Shown here: piece by piece, positions 30,816 through 40,047 of the stretch | How positions within the stretch are numbered: the first letter of the stretch is position 1 | Layout: every line of letters begins with the position of its first letter | Made by a program: the position numbers and the translations under genes | Notes under the pieces: generated by a model | Seen by the model: only the letters and a program-made list of their open reading frames with translations | The model's database searches: none | Told to the model about the DNA's origin: nothing | NCBI GenBank assembly: GCA_036555615.1 | Contig: DATBKZ010000086.1 | Span: 15,358 to 79,357 of the forward strand | Origin: SG8-41 sp036555615 | GTDB taxonomy: Bacteria; Pseudomonadota; Gammaproteobacteria; Burkholderiales; SG8-41 | Reading direction: 5' to 3' | Length of the DNA stretch: 64,000 bases

Positions 30816-32596
30816 TGCCCGAAGCCCAGCGCCTGATCAAGGACGGCCACGAAGCGGTCGGCGGGCTGGAACCCGATCACGCGCAGTCCCGGGATCTCGC
30901 GGCCCTTGCGGTCGAAGAATACGATGCCCGGCGGCCCGAACAGGCGGAAGCGCCGGAGCAGCGCGGCGTCCTCCGCGTTGTTCGCGGTCACGTCCGCCTG
31001 CAGCAGCACCATGTCGCGAAAGCGCGCCCGCACCCGCTCGTCGCTGAAGGTATACCGCTCCATCTCCTTGCACGACACGCACCAGTCCGCGTAGAAATCG
31101 AGCATCACCGTTCGTCCCGCCGCGGCCTGGATCCGGCTGTCGAGCTCGGCGCTGCTCTTTACCCGCTCGAACGGCGTCTCGAACGCCGCGCTTCCCGGTT
31201 CCGTCACGCGCAGGCCCGAAAGCGGCTGCAGGATGTCGCGCGCGCCCGAGAATGCGCCGACGAGGTACGCCAGGCCGGCGAGCAGCGCGATGATGCCCAG
31301 GCCCCTGCTGAATTTCTGGAAGCCGTGCGCGGCGGCGGGCAGCGGATCGATTGCCCGCAGATAGATCGCCGTCACGATCAGCAGGGCCGCCCACAGGAAC
31401 ATCTGGACGGAAATGGGCAGGAAGGGGGAGGCGACGTAGATCGCCATCGCGAGCAGCAGCGTGCCGAAGCCGCGCTTCACCGTTTCCATCCACGGGCCCG
31501 CTTTCGGCATCAGCGCTCCGGCGGAGGCGCCTACCGCGAGCAGCGGCACGCCCATGCCGAGCGCCATCGCGAACAATGCCGATCCGCCCATCACGACATC
31601 CCGGCTCTGTCCGATGTAGAGCAGCGCGCCCGCCAGGGGCGCGGCCACGCACGGCCCAAGGATGAGCGCCGAGAGCACGCCCATCACGAACACGCCCACC
31701 GTGTGCCCGCCGTGAAACCGGTTGCTCGCGTCGGCAAGCCGGCTCTGCAGCGCAACCGGGAGCTGCAGGTCGTAGACACCGAACATCGCCAGAGCGAGCG
31801 CGACGAACACCATTGCGAACGCGCCCAGCACCCAGGGATTCTGCAGGGCCACCGCGAGCATCGCCCCGGAGAGCCCTGCCGCGACCCCCGCAATCGCGTA
31901 CGTGATCGCCACGCCCAGCACGTAGACGATCGCCAGCAGCAGGCCTTTCGACTTGGTGACGGGACGACCGGCCCCGACGATGACGCTGGAGAGAATTGGC
32001 ACCATGGGCAGCACGCAAGGCGTAAACGAGAGCAGCAGCCCGAAACCGAAAAAGCTCGCGATCACGAGCCAGAATCCTCCTTCGAACACGCGCGCAATCA
32101 GCGCGTCATCGGCCGCTGACGCCGCTTCCGAAAACAGCCCGGGGCCGGCGTCACTGCGCGTCGCGCCCGGGGCCAACGCGGCAAGCTGCAGCTCGGCTTT
32201 CTGCTCATGGGGCACGTAGCACACGCCGATGTCCGCGCAGCCCTGCGAGACCGCTGTCAGCCGAATCGCCGGCAAGCTCGCCTCGGCGAGCTCGAAGGGC
32301 AGCACGATGCTCACGCTGCCGCGATAGGTTTCGACCTCGCCGAAGAATTCGTCGCGGTGCTTCCTGCCCGGCGGCAGCTGCGGCGCCCCCGGCTTCGCGC
32401 CCGCTGGTGCCAGCGTGAACTGGAACTTGTCGCGGTACATGTAGTAGCCGGGCGCGATCTGATACCTGACCTCGATCGAGCGCGCATCCTTCAGGCGCGC
32501 GGCAAAGCGAAACGCCTGGTCCGGCTCGAGCAGGTCCGGCTCCGCCGCGCGCGCGCAGCCCGCGATCGCCAGCAGGAAGATCAGGACGGCGCGCAT
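30812..32596 (-). CDS. dsbD: Thiol:disulfide interchange protein DsbD
   Basis: 594 residues with all three domains. The signal peptide and periplasmic alpha domain carry the Cys pair in SQGCADIGVCYVP; the eight-helix membrane domain has FTPCVLPMVPILSSV and LGPCVAAPLAGAL; the C-terminal thioredoxin-like domain has DFYADWCVSCKEMER. It moves electrons from cytoplasmic thioredoxin to periplasmic acceptors. It starts 30 nt after the cutA stop and overlaps the TlpA gene. Confidence 0.97.
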   Translation of the reverse strand: MRAVLIFLLAIAGCARAAEPDLLEPDQAFRFAARLKDARSIEVRYQIAPGYYMYRDKFQFTLAPAGAKPGAPQLPPGRKHRDEFFGEVETYRGSVSIVLPFELAEASLPAIRLTAVSQGCADIGVCYVPHEQKAELQLAALAPGATRSDAGPGLFSEAASAADDALIARVFEGGFWLVIASFFGFGLLLSFTPCVLPMVPILSSVIVGAGRPVTKSKGLLLAIVYVLGVAITYAIAGVAAGLSGAMLAVALQNPWVLGAFAMVFVALALAMFGVYDLQLPVALQSRLADASNRFHGGHTVGVFVMGVLSALILGPCVAAPLAGALLYIGQSRDVVMGGSALFAMALGMGVPLLAVGASAGALMPKAGPWMETVKRGFGTLLLAMAIYVASPFLPISVQMFLWAALLIVTAIYLRAIDPLPAAAHGFQKFSRGLGIIALLAGLAYLVGAFSGARDILQPLSGLRVTEPGSAAFETPFERVKSSAELDSRIQAAAGRTVMLDFYADWCVSCKEMERYTFSDERVRARFRDMVLLQADVTANNAEDAALLRRFRLFGPPGIVFFDRKGREIPGLRVIGFQPADRFVAVLDQALGFGQ

Positions 32597-32626
32597 CAGG
32601 GAGGTGACTGAAGGTTCTGAATCTCG

Positions 32627-32959
32627 TCAGCCAGGGGAAGCGCCGGTCTCGTCCGCTACCCAGCGCAGGTAGTCGGCGAAGCCGTGCACCACTGGGACCG
32701 CGATGATTTCCGGAAGTTCATAGGGGTGGAGGCCGCGTATCGCAGCCTCGACCTCGGCGTAGCGCGCGGCGCGCGTTTTCACCAGGACCGGCACCTCGCG
32801 CGCGTTCTCGACGGCGCCTTTCCAGCGGTAGACCGATGTGCACTCGGGCAGCACGTTCACGCACGCCGCGAGCCGCTTCGCGACGAGCGCCTGGGCGAGC
32901 CCGACCGCAGACTCGCGATCCGGCAGGTTGGTGAGAATGATGACGACGTCGTCCATCAT
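32627..32959 (-). CDS. cutA: Divalent-cation tolerance protein CutA
   Basis: 110 residues, usual length. VIILTNLPDRESAVGLAQALV, AACVNVLPECTSVYRWKGAVE and HPYELPEIIAVPVV are the family core; the protein forms a PII-like trimer. Its role in copper tolerance is debated. It is commonly adjacent to dsbD. Confidence 0.96.
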   Translation of the reverse strand: MMDDVVIILTNLPDRESAVGLAQALVAKRLAACVNVLPECTSVYRWKGAVENAREVPVLVKTRAARYAEVEAAIRGLHPYELPEIIAVPVVHGFADYLRWVADETGASPG

Positions 32960-33016
32960 GAAAACCGCGACCGGTGGCTGATGCGCAGCGTGCCGGCCCG
33001 GTCCGGTCCCGCCGCG

Positions 33017-33937
33017 TCACGATTCACGAATCACGCTGCCCGCGGCCGCTCCCCAATCACGCGGCCCGATCTTTCGTGCGGCGGCGACGCCTACGTGCAC
33101 GCTCGGATAGCGCAGCTTCAATCGCAGCTCCCGTTTCAGGCGGCGGTTGACGAGCCGGCGCGACTCGCTCATGAACGATCGCAGGTTTTCCGCCACTACC
33201 CGATCGGCCTCGGCGCGGGTGACACGCGGCGGGCGCGGCAGCCCGAATCGCTCGGCGACCAGGTCGAAGTAATCTCCCATGCGGATCGGAGCGTCGTCGG
33301 CCGCGTTGTACGCGCGTCCCGGGGCCCCGCGCTGCAGTGCCGCGACGACGATCCTGGCGAGATCATCGGCGTGCACGTGATTGACGTAGACGTCCTCCTC
33401 GGGCTTCAGCGCCGGCGTTCCGCGGGTGATCCGCGCGAGCGGCAAGCGGTCCCCGGCGTAAATCCCCGGCACGCGCAGGATCGATACGCGCACGCCGCTG
33501 CGCCGGCCCCACTCCCGCAGCCGGCGCTCGGCGTCCGCCCTGCGCCGCGCGCGCTCGGTCTGCGGCCGCGGCGGCCGCGTCTCGGCCACCAGCGCGCCGC
33601 CGCAGTCGCCGTAGACGCCACTGGTGCTTAGGTAGACGAAGTGCTGTGGTAGACTGCCGCCCTTCGCGAGTGCGGCGACGAGATGGGCGGTGCGTGAGTC
33701 GCGCGCGCCGCGCTCAGGCGGCGGCGCGAGGTGCGCCATATCCTGGGCAAGCCCGGCGAGCGGCGCGAGCGAAGCGGGGCGGTCAAGGTCGCCCAGGACC
33801 GGCGTCACGCCGAGCGCGCGCAGCATCGGGAAACGCCGCCGATCGCGGACGAGCGCGTAGACGCGCCAGCGGCCCGCGGTGAGCGGGACGATGCGCTGGG
33901 CGATGTCGCCAAAGCCGACGATGAGCAGGCGCCTCAT
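33017..33937 (-). CDS. NAD-dependent epimerase/dehydratase-family (extended SDR) protein
   Basis: 306 residues with an N-terminal Rossmann motif of the form RLLIVGFGDIAQRIVPL, a FVYLSTSGVYGDCGG segment (Ser of the SDR site; the usual YxxxK Tyr is not clear), and YVNHVHADDLARIVVAAL typical of YeeZ/YbjT-like SDRs. It may act on a nucleotide sugar or be a redox sensor. The start is 73 nt from the divergent reductase gene; the gap holds degenerate CACGAGCAA repeats. Confidence 0.82.
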   Translation of the reverse strand: MRRLLIVGFGDIAQRIVPLTAGRWRVYALVRDRRRFPMLRALGVTPVLGDLDRPASLAPLAGLAQDMAHLAPPPERGARDSRTAHLVAALAKGGSLPQHFVYLSTSGVYGDCGGALVAETRPPRPQTERARRRADAERRLREWGRRSGVRVSILRVPGIYAGDRLPLARITRGTPALKPEEDVYVNHVHADDLARIVVAALQRGAPGRAYNAADDAPIRMGDYFDLVAERFGLPRPPRVTRAEADRVVAENLRSFMSESRRLVNRRLKRELRLKLRYPSVHVGVAAARKIGPRDWGAAAGSVIRES

Positions 33938-34010
33938 GCCCCGATTTTAGCCCGAAGCGGCCGGCACGAGTCACGAGCAACGAGCAATCAGTCACGCTGT
34001 CCACGCACGC

Positions 34011-35033
34011 ATGCCCCACACCGTCACGATCCAGTCGAGCGGACGCACCTTCACCGTCAACGATGGCGAGACCGTGCTCGCTGCCGCCTTGCGCGAGGGC
34101 ATCGTCATCGCCTACGGCTGCCGCCACGGCGTATGCGGCACCTGCAAGGGGAAGCTCATCGAGGGAACCGTCGATTACGGCATCTACCAGGAGCAGGCGA
34201 TGAGCGAGGCGGAGCGGCGCGCCGGCATGGCGCTGTTCTGCCAGGCGCAGCCGCTCGCGGACCTCACGATCCAGTGCCGCGAGATCGGGTCCAGCGTGAA
34301 GGGCATCCAGATCAAGATACTGCCCGCGCGCGTGGTGAACATGCGGCGCGCCGCGCCCGATGTCATGCTGATCGATCTCAAGCTGCCGGCCAACGAGCAG
34401 CTGCGGTTTCTCGCCGGCCAGTACATCGATCTGCTGTTGAAGGGCAGCGTCCGCCGCAGCTTCTCGGTGGCGAACGCGCCGCATGATGACAGCGTGCTCC
34501 AGCTGCACCTCAGGGATTACGGCGGGCCGTTCAGCCAGCACGTCTTTGGCGCGATGAAGGAGAAGGACATCATCCGGTTCGAGGGGCCCTTCGGCACGTT
34601 CTTCCTGCGGGAGGAAAGCACGAAGCCCATCATCCTGCTGGCGAGCGGAACCGGCTTCGCGCCGATCAAAGCGATCATCGAGCACGCGCTGCACGCGGGG
34701 ATCGCCCGCCCGATGACGCTCTACTGGGGCTGCCGGGTGCGCTCCGATCTCTACCTGCACGAGCTCGCCCAGAGCTGGGACCGCGCGGGGAAGCTCCGCT
34801 ATGTGCCGGTGCTTTCCGATGCGCCGGCCTCTGACCAGTGGACCGGGCGCACCGGCCTCGTGCATCGCGCGGTGATGGAGGACTTTCCCGATCTCTCCGG
34901 TCACCAGGTCTATGCCTGCGGCGCGCCGGTGATGGTGAACGCCGCGCATCGCGATTTCACCTCGGGTTGCGCGCTGCCGGAAGACGAATTCTTCGCCGAT
35001 TCCTTCACCCCTTCGGCGCCGGCGTCAGGCTGA
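34011..35033 (+). CDS. Ferredoxin-type flavin reductase (CDP-6-deoxy-delta-3,4-glucoseen reductase-like)
   Basis: 340 residues. An N-terminal plant-type [2Fe-2S] domain (CRHGVCGTC plus a distal Cys in MALFCQAQ) is fused to an FAD-binding barrel (RRSFSVANAP, the RxYS-type motif) and an NAD(P) domain (LLASGTGFAPIKAI, YWGCRVRSDLY, VYACGAPVMV). Such proteins pass electrons from NAD(P)H to an oxygenase or dehydratase partner. In betaproteobacteria this ascD-like gene is usually solitary; its partner is not evident here. Confidence 0.9.
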   Translation: MPHTVTIQSSGRTFTVNDGETVLAAALREGIVIAYGCRHGVCGTCKGKLIEGTVDYGIYQEQAMSEAERRAGMALFCQAQPLADLTIQCREIGSSVKGIQIKILPARVVNMRRAAPDVMLIDLKLPANEQLRFLAGQYIDLLLKGSVRRSFSVANAPHDDSVLQLHLRDYGGPFSQHVFGAMKEKDIIRFEGPFGTFFLREESTKPIILLASGTGFAPIKAIIEHALHAGIARPMTLYWGCRVRSDLYLHELAQSWDRAGKLRYVPVLSDAPASDQWTGRTGLVHRAVMEDFPDLSGHQVYACGAPVMVNAAHRDFTSGCALPEDEFFADSFTPSAPASG

Positions 35034-35048
35034 GCTGGAAGGGACTCG

Positions 35049-35948
35049 ATGCCGCGCACTGGCGCCAGCAAGTTCGCCGCCCTGTCGATCGCCGCCGCCC
35101 TGGCGACCATCGCGCTGAAGACCCTCGCCTGGTGGCTCACCGGCTCGGTCGGGCTGCTCTCGGACGCCATCGAAGGCACGATCAATCTGGCGGGCGCCAC
35201 CGTCGCGCTGGCGATGATCAGCGTCGCCGCCCGGCCGCCGGACGAGGATCATGCATATGGCTACTCCAAGGCGGAATACTTCTCGAGCGGCCTGGAGGGC
35301 ACGTTGATCCTGATCGCGGCCATCGCGATCGGAATTGCCGCGGTCGACCGCCTCATTGCGCCGCAGCCGCTCGAGAATGTCGGGCCCGGGCTGGTGGTCT
35401 CGGCCGCCGCGTCGCTCATCAATTACCTGGTCGCGCGCCGGCTCTACCGGGCCGGCGACCACTACCGGTCGATCGCGCTCGAGGCGGATGCGCGACACCT
35501 CATGACCGACGTCTGGACCTCCGCCGGCGTCATCGCGGGTGTCGCCGCCGTATGGGTCACGGGCTGGCTTCGGCTCGATCCGCTGATCGCGCTGGCGGTG
35601 GCCGCCAACATCCTGTGGTCAGGCTACCGCCTGATGCAACGGTCGATCCACGGGCTGCTCGACCGCGCGGTGCCTCCGGAGCAGATGCGCGCGCTCTCCG
35701 GCGTGCTCGACCGCTACCGCGCGAGAGGCATCGACTTCCACGCCCTGCGCACGCGCCAGGCCGGCGCCCGCTCGTTCGTTTCGCTGCACGTGCTGGTGCC
35801 GGCCGACTGGACGGTCGCGCAAGGTCACAAGCTCGCACATGAGGTCGAGGTCGACATCCGTGCTGCGCTCCCCGACGCCACGGTCATGACCCATGTGGAG
35901 CCGCTCGGATACCCGGAGTCCTACCGGGACATGGACCTTGACGGCTAG
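35049..35948 (+). CDS. Cation diffusion facilitator (FieF-like metal efflux)
   Basis: 299 residues with six membrane helices. The transport-site segments are TGSVGLLSDAIEGTINL (HxxxD-type site reduced to SDxxE), HAYGYSKAEYFSSGLEG, and EADARHLMTDVWTSAGV (HxxxD). A C-terminal cytoplasmic domain of about 90 residues has HVLVPADWTVAQGHKLAHEVE and TVMTHVEP. It exports Zn, Fe or related divalent metals by proton antiport. It starts 15 nt after the reductase gene. Confidence 0.93.
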   Translation: MPRTGASKFAALSIAAALATIALKTLAWWLTGSVGLLSDAIEGTINLAGATVALAMISVAARPPDEDHAYGYSKAEYFSSGLEGTLILIAAIAIGIAAVDRLIAPQPLENVGPGLVVSAAASLINYLVARRLYRAGDHYRSIALEADARHLMTDVWTSAGVIAGVAAVWVTGWLRLDPLIALAVAANILWSGYRLMQRSIHGLLDRAVPPEQMRALSGVLDRYRARGIDFHALRTRQAGARSFVSLHVLVPADWTVAQGHKLAHEVEVDIRAALPDATVMTHVEPLGYPESYRDMDLDG

Positions 35949-35954
35949 CCCCGG

Positions 35955-37160
35955 CTAGACCGGCGCGCGCCGGCGCCCTCCGGTTGCGGCATTCAACTGC
36001 GCCAGCGCAAGCCTCAAGCCCTCGCGATCGTGCCGGCGCGCCGCCTCCGCATTGCCGAGGCTCTCCTGCAACCGGGCGAGCGCAAGGTGCGCGGAATGGG
36101 TCGCCTCGATCGCGACGCTCGCCTCGAGGTAGCTCTGCGCCTTGCCCCATAATCCCTGCCCGGCGCAGAGCCGGCCCAGCGTCAGCAGCAACACGGCGTC
36201 CGCCGGATGCGCCTTCAGCCACTCTTCTGCCCGTTCGATACGCCGGAGCGTGTCGCCGCCGTCGCACTCGGCATAGAGCCTTGCCAGCTCGCTCTCCCAG
36301 TTCGCGGCCAGCGCGTGCTCGATAATCCGGTGCGCCTCACCGCACGCGCCCAGTGCGATGAACCCGCGCGCCGCCGCCAGCGCCACCCGCCTCTCGGCGC
36401 GCTCGGAGGAGGGGACCTTGCTCCAGGCCTCCGCCAGCGTCCGGGCATCGTCCGCACTGCGCCTGATGTGCTCCACGAGCGCGTGCCGGCGCAGCTGCTC
36501 CGCCTGCGTGGCGTCGTACACGCCGCGCTTGCGCAGCTCCTCCGTCAGCGCCAGCACCGCTTGCCAGTTGCGCGCCTGCTGCTGGGCCCTCAACTCAAGC
36601 CGCAGCGCCGCGGTGTGGCGGCGCGGCAGACGCCGCAGCAACTCGAGCGCCTCCTCGTGACGGCGTCCCTCGACCAGCTGCTCGGCCTCGGTCACGATGC
36701 GCGCCGGCGAGTCGGGAGACGCCGCAGCCGCCTCGGCGAGGTATGCGTCGCGCCGCTCGTAGTCGCGCAGCCTGTGCGTCGCGCGCGCCGCCAGCAGCAC
36801 GGCAAGCCCGGGGAGCTCCGGCATATTCCGGGCGGCGAGCGCGGCCTGCTCGGCCCTGCGATAGCGGCCCGCGAAATACTCCTGCAGCGCCTCGAGAAAG
36901 CTGTTCCGCGCCTGTTCCCGGCGCCGCGCGGCACGATACTCGCGCACTTGCCGCGGCAGGCGCAGCACGGCGGACACGGCGCGCACCATTGCATAGCACG
37001 CGACAAATCCCGCCACCAGCAGAACGACGAAGAAATTGAGCGAGATCTCGGTGCGGTATGGCGGCAGCACCAGCAGCACGGTGCCGGCGTTCTGCGTGGC
37101 CGCCAGCGTCAGGCCCACCGCCAGCGCCGCGATCAAGATCACCCAAAGCAGCGTCCGCAC
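35955..37160 (-). CDS. hemY: HemY-like TPR membrane protein
   Basis: 401 residues. Two N-terminal membrane helices (residues 5-23 and 41-66), then a periplasmic or cytoplasmic helical TPR domain rich in Arg and Ala. The pair hemX-hemY after hemC-hemD is the standard proteobacterial layout; this HemY is the TPR protein, not the protoporphyrinogen oxidase of the same name, and its exact function in haem synthesis is unsettled. It starts 12 nt after hemX and converges with the CDF gene (6 nt gap). Confidence 0.9.
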   Translation of the reverse strand: MRTLLWVILIAALAVGLTLAATQNAGTVLLVLPPYRTEISLNFFVVLLVAGFVACYAMVRAVSAVLRLPRQVREYRAARRREQARNSFLEALQEYFAGRYRRAEQAALAARNMPELPGLAVLLAARATHRLRDYERRDAYLAEAAAASPDSPARIVTEAEQLVEGRRHEEALELLRRLPRRHTAALRLELRAQQQARNWQAVLALTEELRKRGVYDATQAEQLRRHALVEHIRRSADDARTLAEAWSKVPSSERAERRVALAAARGFIALGACGEAHRIIEHALAANWESELARLYAECDGGDTLRRIERAEEWLKAHPADAVLLLTLGRLCAGQGLWGKAQSYLEASVAIEATHSAHLALARLQESLGNAEAARRHDREGLRLALAQLNAATGGRRRAPV

Positions 37161-37172
37161 GCCTCCGCTCCC

Positions 37173-38228
37173 TCAGCGCCGGCCCCGCTCGCGCGCCGCC
37201 CGCAGGCTGCGCATCGCCTCGAGGGTGGCGCCGATCTCGGGTGCCTCGATCCCGACATTGGCGTCATGCAGGCTGCGCAGCATCTCGAGCGCGCGCGCCA
37301 CGCTGTTGTTGCGCGTGGCGTAATAGCGGTTGAGCCAGTCGCGCGCGGCCTTCACGTCGGCCTTGTAGCTCACGGGATCGCGGGCAAGCAGCGCCAGGCG
37401 CGCGCCGAGCAGCCGCAGCCTCAGGTTCTCGCGCAGGAAAAAGGCCTGGGACGGCGAGAGCAGGGCGGCGTCCGGCTGGTCCATGCGCTGCACGCTGATG
37501 AGCCGACCGAGCTCCGCCGCTACGTCCCGCCAGAGGCGCTCCCACGATTTGGCCCCGGCCGTCCCGGAGTCGGCAGCGGGCCGCGGCGCGGCCTGCGACG
37601 CCGCATCCATTGCCAGCGGCAGCGTGTCCACCTGGGCGATGAGCGCATCAAGCCGCGCGCTGATCGCCAGCGTGTCCGCGTGCGGCGCCGCCTTCAAGCG
37701 CTCGATGTCGCGGTTGATAGCCTTGCGCAAGGGGGCGAGCTGCGGCCGGTCCATGCGCCGCAGCCGTGCGTCGGCCGACTGCAACGCGCTCAGGGCGGCT
37801 TTCACATTTCCCGCGAGCGAAAGTTGCTGGCTGGCGATGAACAGCGACTGCTCGATCTCGGCGTAGGCCCAGTCGTCACGATTGCGCGAGAGTTCCTGGC
37901 GATGCGCTTCCAGCGCCGCTCGTTGATTCTCCGACTCCACGAGCCGGCTCTCGAGCACCGCAAGCCTGGCCTGCACGCCGGCAATCGCCTCGCGCGTCTG
38001 CTCAGCCGCAAGCCGGTTGTCCCGGCCCTTGCTTTCGGCCGCCTCGAGGCGCGCCGCGGTGTCTTCGCGCAGCGCGTCGCTTCTGCTCCGGCCGTCGTAC
38101 CACTGCCATGCCGCCAGGGCCAGGGCTAGCATCGCGAGCCATAGCGCAGGATCGAGCGCGTGGCGCAGCATTCGGCCCCGCGCGGGAGCAGCGGGCGACA
38201 GGGGGGACTCGGGTGAGGAATCACTCAT
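37173..38228 (-). CDS. hemX: HemX-like membrane protein
   Basis: 351 residues. A short cytoplasmic N-terminus, one membrane helix (about residues 25-43, LDPALWLAMLALALAAW), then a long coiled-coil region (about 45-110, LEAAESKGRDNRLAAEQ and on) and a helical C-terminal domain (SLFIASQQLSLAGNVKAAL). It is annotated as a uroporphyrinogen-III methyltransferase-like protein in many genomes but lacks any methyltransferase motif. It starts 80 nt after hemD. Confidence 0.92.
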   Translation of the reverse strand: MSDSSPESPLSPAAPARGRMLRHALDPALWLAMLALALAAWQWYDGRSRSDALREDTAARLEAAESKGRDNRLAAEQTREAIAGVQARLAVLESRLVESENQRAALEAHRQELSRNRDDWAYAEIEQSLFIASQQLSLAGNVKAALSALQSADARLRRMDRPQLAPLRKAINRDIERLKAAPHADTLAISARLDALIAQVDTLPLAMDAASQAAPRPAADSGTAGAKSWERLWRDVAAELGRLISVQRMDQPDAALLSPSQAFFLRENLRLRLLGARLALLARDPVSYKADVKAARDWLNRYYATRNNSVARALEMLRSLHDANVGIEAPEIGATLEAMRSLRAARERGRR

Positions 38229-38308
38229 GGGAAATCGCGCCCGGCGTCAGTTGATAGTATGCGGGGGGGCGCGGCCAGACCGCAATCGATCTGGACGGCC
38301 GGCGGATC

Positions 38309-39085
38309 TCAGCGCTGAGCGCCGAAATGGGCGGCGAGGCCGGTCAGCATGCCGTCGTCACCCGGTCCGGTCACGATCACCTTGCGCACGGCGAGCTCAT
38401 GCGCGGCCTCGGCAATCCGCGGATGCGGGACGAACAGTGGCGTGTCGGCGAGCCGCTCGCGTCCCTCGGGCCCGATCATCTCGGCGAGGTTGCGCAAGCC
38501 CTCGCTGCTGGTGGCGGTCACTGCGTCGACGCCGTCCCGGGCCCAGATTTCAAGCAGCGGCGCCGCATCCAGCCCGGGCTTCACGCGACGGTAGCACTCC
38601 GCGTATTCGACCGTTGCGCCACGCTCCCTCAGCGTCACCCCGAGCAGCTCGCGCCCACCCGCCCCGCGGAAGATCACGATGCGCTTGCCCCGCATCGCCG
38701 CAAGTTCCGGCAGCTCCACAAGCGCCTCGGTATCGGAGCGACCCTGCGGGGCGGTGACGCCTGTAATCCCGAAGCGCTCGAGCGCCCTCACGCTGCCGCT
38801 GCCCACTGCCGCAATCTGGAGCCGCCGCGGAAGCTCGCGGCGCGCGGCAATGAGGCCGAGCGCCCGCTCGACTGCGTTCGGGCTCACGAAGACCGCAAGG
38901 TCGAACTCATCGAGCCGGTCGACGATGCGCAGGAACGGCCGGGGATCGTCGATGCCGCGGATCTCGATCGTGGGAAACAGGATCGGCCGGCCGCCGGCTT
39001 CGCGGACCAGGCGCGCGAACGCCTGCGCCTGGTGCGCCGGCCGCGTCACCACGATGCTCCTGCCCGCAAGCGGCTTGGGACTCAC
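38309..39085 (-). CDS. hemD: Uroporphyrinogen-III synthase
   Basis: 258 residues with the loose HemD pattern: SIVVTRPAHQAQAFARLVRE at the N-terminus, FVSPNAVERAL, IAAVGSGSVRAL, a TEALVELPEL hinge and VDAVTATSSEGLRNLAEM. It closes hydroxymethylbilane to uroporphyrinogen III. The start is GTG 39085, overlapping the hemC stop (GTGA). A much longer open frame through hemC exists but is a shadow. Confidence 0.93.
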   Translation of the reverse strand: MSPKPLAGRSIVVTRPAHQAQAFARLVREAGGRPILFPTIEIRGIDDPRPFLRIVDRLDEFDLAVFVSPNAVERALGLIAARRELPRRLQIAAVGSGSVRALERFGITGVTAPQGRSDTEALVELPELAAMRGKRIVIFRGAGGRELLGVTLRERGATVEYAECYRRVKPGLDAAPLLEIWARDGVDAVTATSSEGLRNLAEMIGPEGRERLADTPLFVPHPRIAEAAHELAVRKVIVTGPGDDGMLTGLAAHFGAQR

Positions 39086-40047
39086 CGCGCGGCGCTCTCG
39101 CGCTCCAGTTCCGCCAGGATCTCCCCCGCGCCCTGAGCCTTGAGTGCCTTCGCCAGCGTAACGCCCAGCGCTACTGGATCCCGCGCCGGCCCCCTCAGCT
39201 CCCCGCTCACCAGGCGCGAGCCGTCGGGCGCCCCGACGAAACCGCGCAACCTCAGATTGGCGCCTTCCGTTTCCGCGTAGGCCCCCAGCGGGACGTTGCA
39301 GCTGCCCGAAAGCGCGCGCGAGAAGGCCCGTTCCGCCGCGACGCAGCACGCCGTGGCGGCGTGGTTGAGCGCAGCCAGCGCTTCGATCAGGTCGGCACGA
39401 CCGCTCAGGCACTCCACGCCGAGCGCGCCCTGTCCCGGCGCCGGCAGGCTCTCGGCAGGCGGAATGAGGCGCGTGATGCGGTCTTCCAGCCCCAGGCGCT
39501 TCAGTCCCGCGGCGGCGAGTATCACGGCGTCGTACTCGCCGGCGTCGAGCTTCCTCAAGCGCGTGGTGACGTTGCCCCGCAGCGGCTCGAGCCGCAGGCC
39601 GGGGTGGCGCGCCCGCAGCTGGCATTCGCGGCGCAGGCTGGAGGTGCCGACGCGGCTGCCCGCCGGCAGGGCGGAGAAGTCGGAGTAGCGGGTGGATACA
39701 AAAGCGTCGCGCGGGTCTGCGCGCTCGCTCACGGCGGCGAGCGCAAAATCCCGCGCAAGGGTCATCGGCACATCCTTCACCGAGTGCACGGCAATATCGG
39801 CGCGCCCGCTTGCCAGCGCTTCCTCGAGCTCCTTGACGAACAGTCCCTTGCCACCGATGCGCGCGAGCGATGCGTCGAGCCGGCGATCGCCTTCCGTGGT
39901 GATCCCGAGAAGCCGGATTTCCGAGCGCGGGTATAATGCGGCGAGCCTCGCCTCGATATGACGCGCCTGCCACAGCGCCAACGCTGATTCACGCGAGGCG
40001 ATCACGATGCGCCTCGGCGCTTCTGCTCTGGTATCGACTTCCGACAT
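39082..40047 (-). CDS. hemC: Porphobilinogen deaminase (hydroxymethylbilane synthase)
   Basis: 321 residues. IVIASRESALALWQARHIEA, GKGLFVKELEEAL, AVHSVKDVPM, GTSSLRRECQL and the cofactor Cys in RALSGSCNVPLGAYAE are all canonical. The start ATG 40047 shares two bases with the ATG of the divergent thioredoxin-fold gene, so each gene's promoter must lie in the other's coding region; an internal hemC start is possible but would cut the usual MSE leader. Confidence 0.95.
   Translation of the reverse strand: MSEVDTRAEAPRRIVIASRESALALWQARHIEARLAALYPRSEIRLLGITTEGDRRLDASLARIGGKGLFVKELEEALASGRADIAVHSVKDVPMTLARDFALAAVSERADPRDAFVSTRYSDFSALPAGSRVGTSSLRRECQLRARHPGLRLEPLRGNVTTRLRKLDAGEYDAVILAAAGLKRLGLEDRITRLIPPAESLPAPGQGALGVECLSGRADLIEALAALNHAATACCVAAERAFSRALSGSCNVPLGAYAETEGANLRLRGFVGAPDGSRLVSGELRGPARDPVALGVTLAKALKAQGAGEILAELERESAAR

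Noticed and set aside
36207..38129. 640-residue plus-strand ORF
   Set aside because: Antisense to hemY and hemX, which have clear membrane and coiled-coil features; no domain is visible in this ORF.
38309..39973. 554-residue frame joining hemD with upstream sequence
   Set aside because: The first half is a frame-shifted reading of hemC; hemD starts at GTG 39085.
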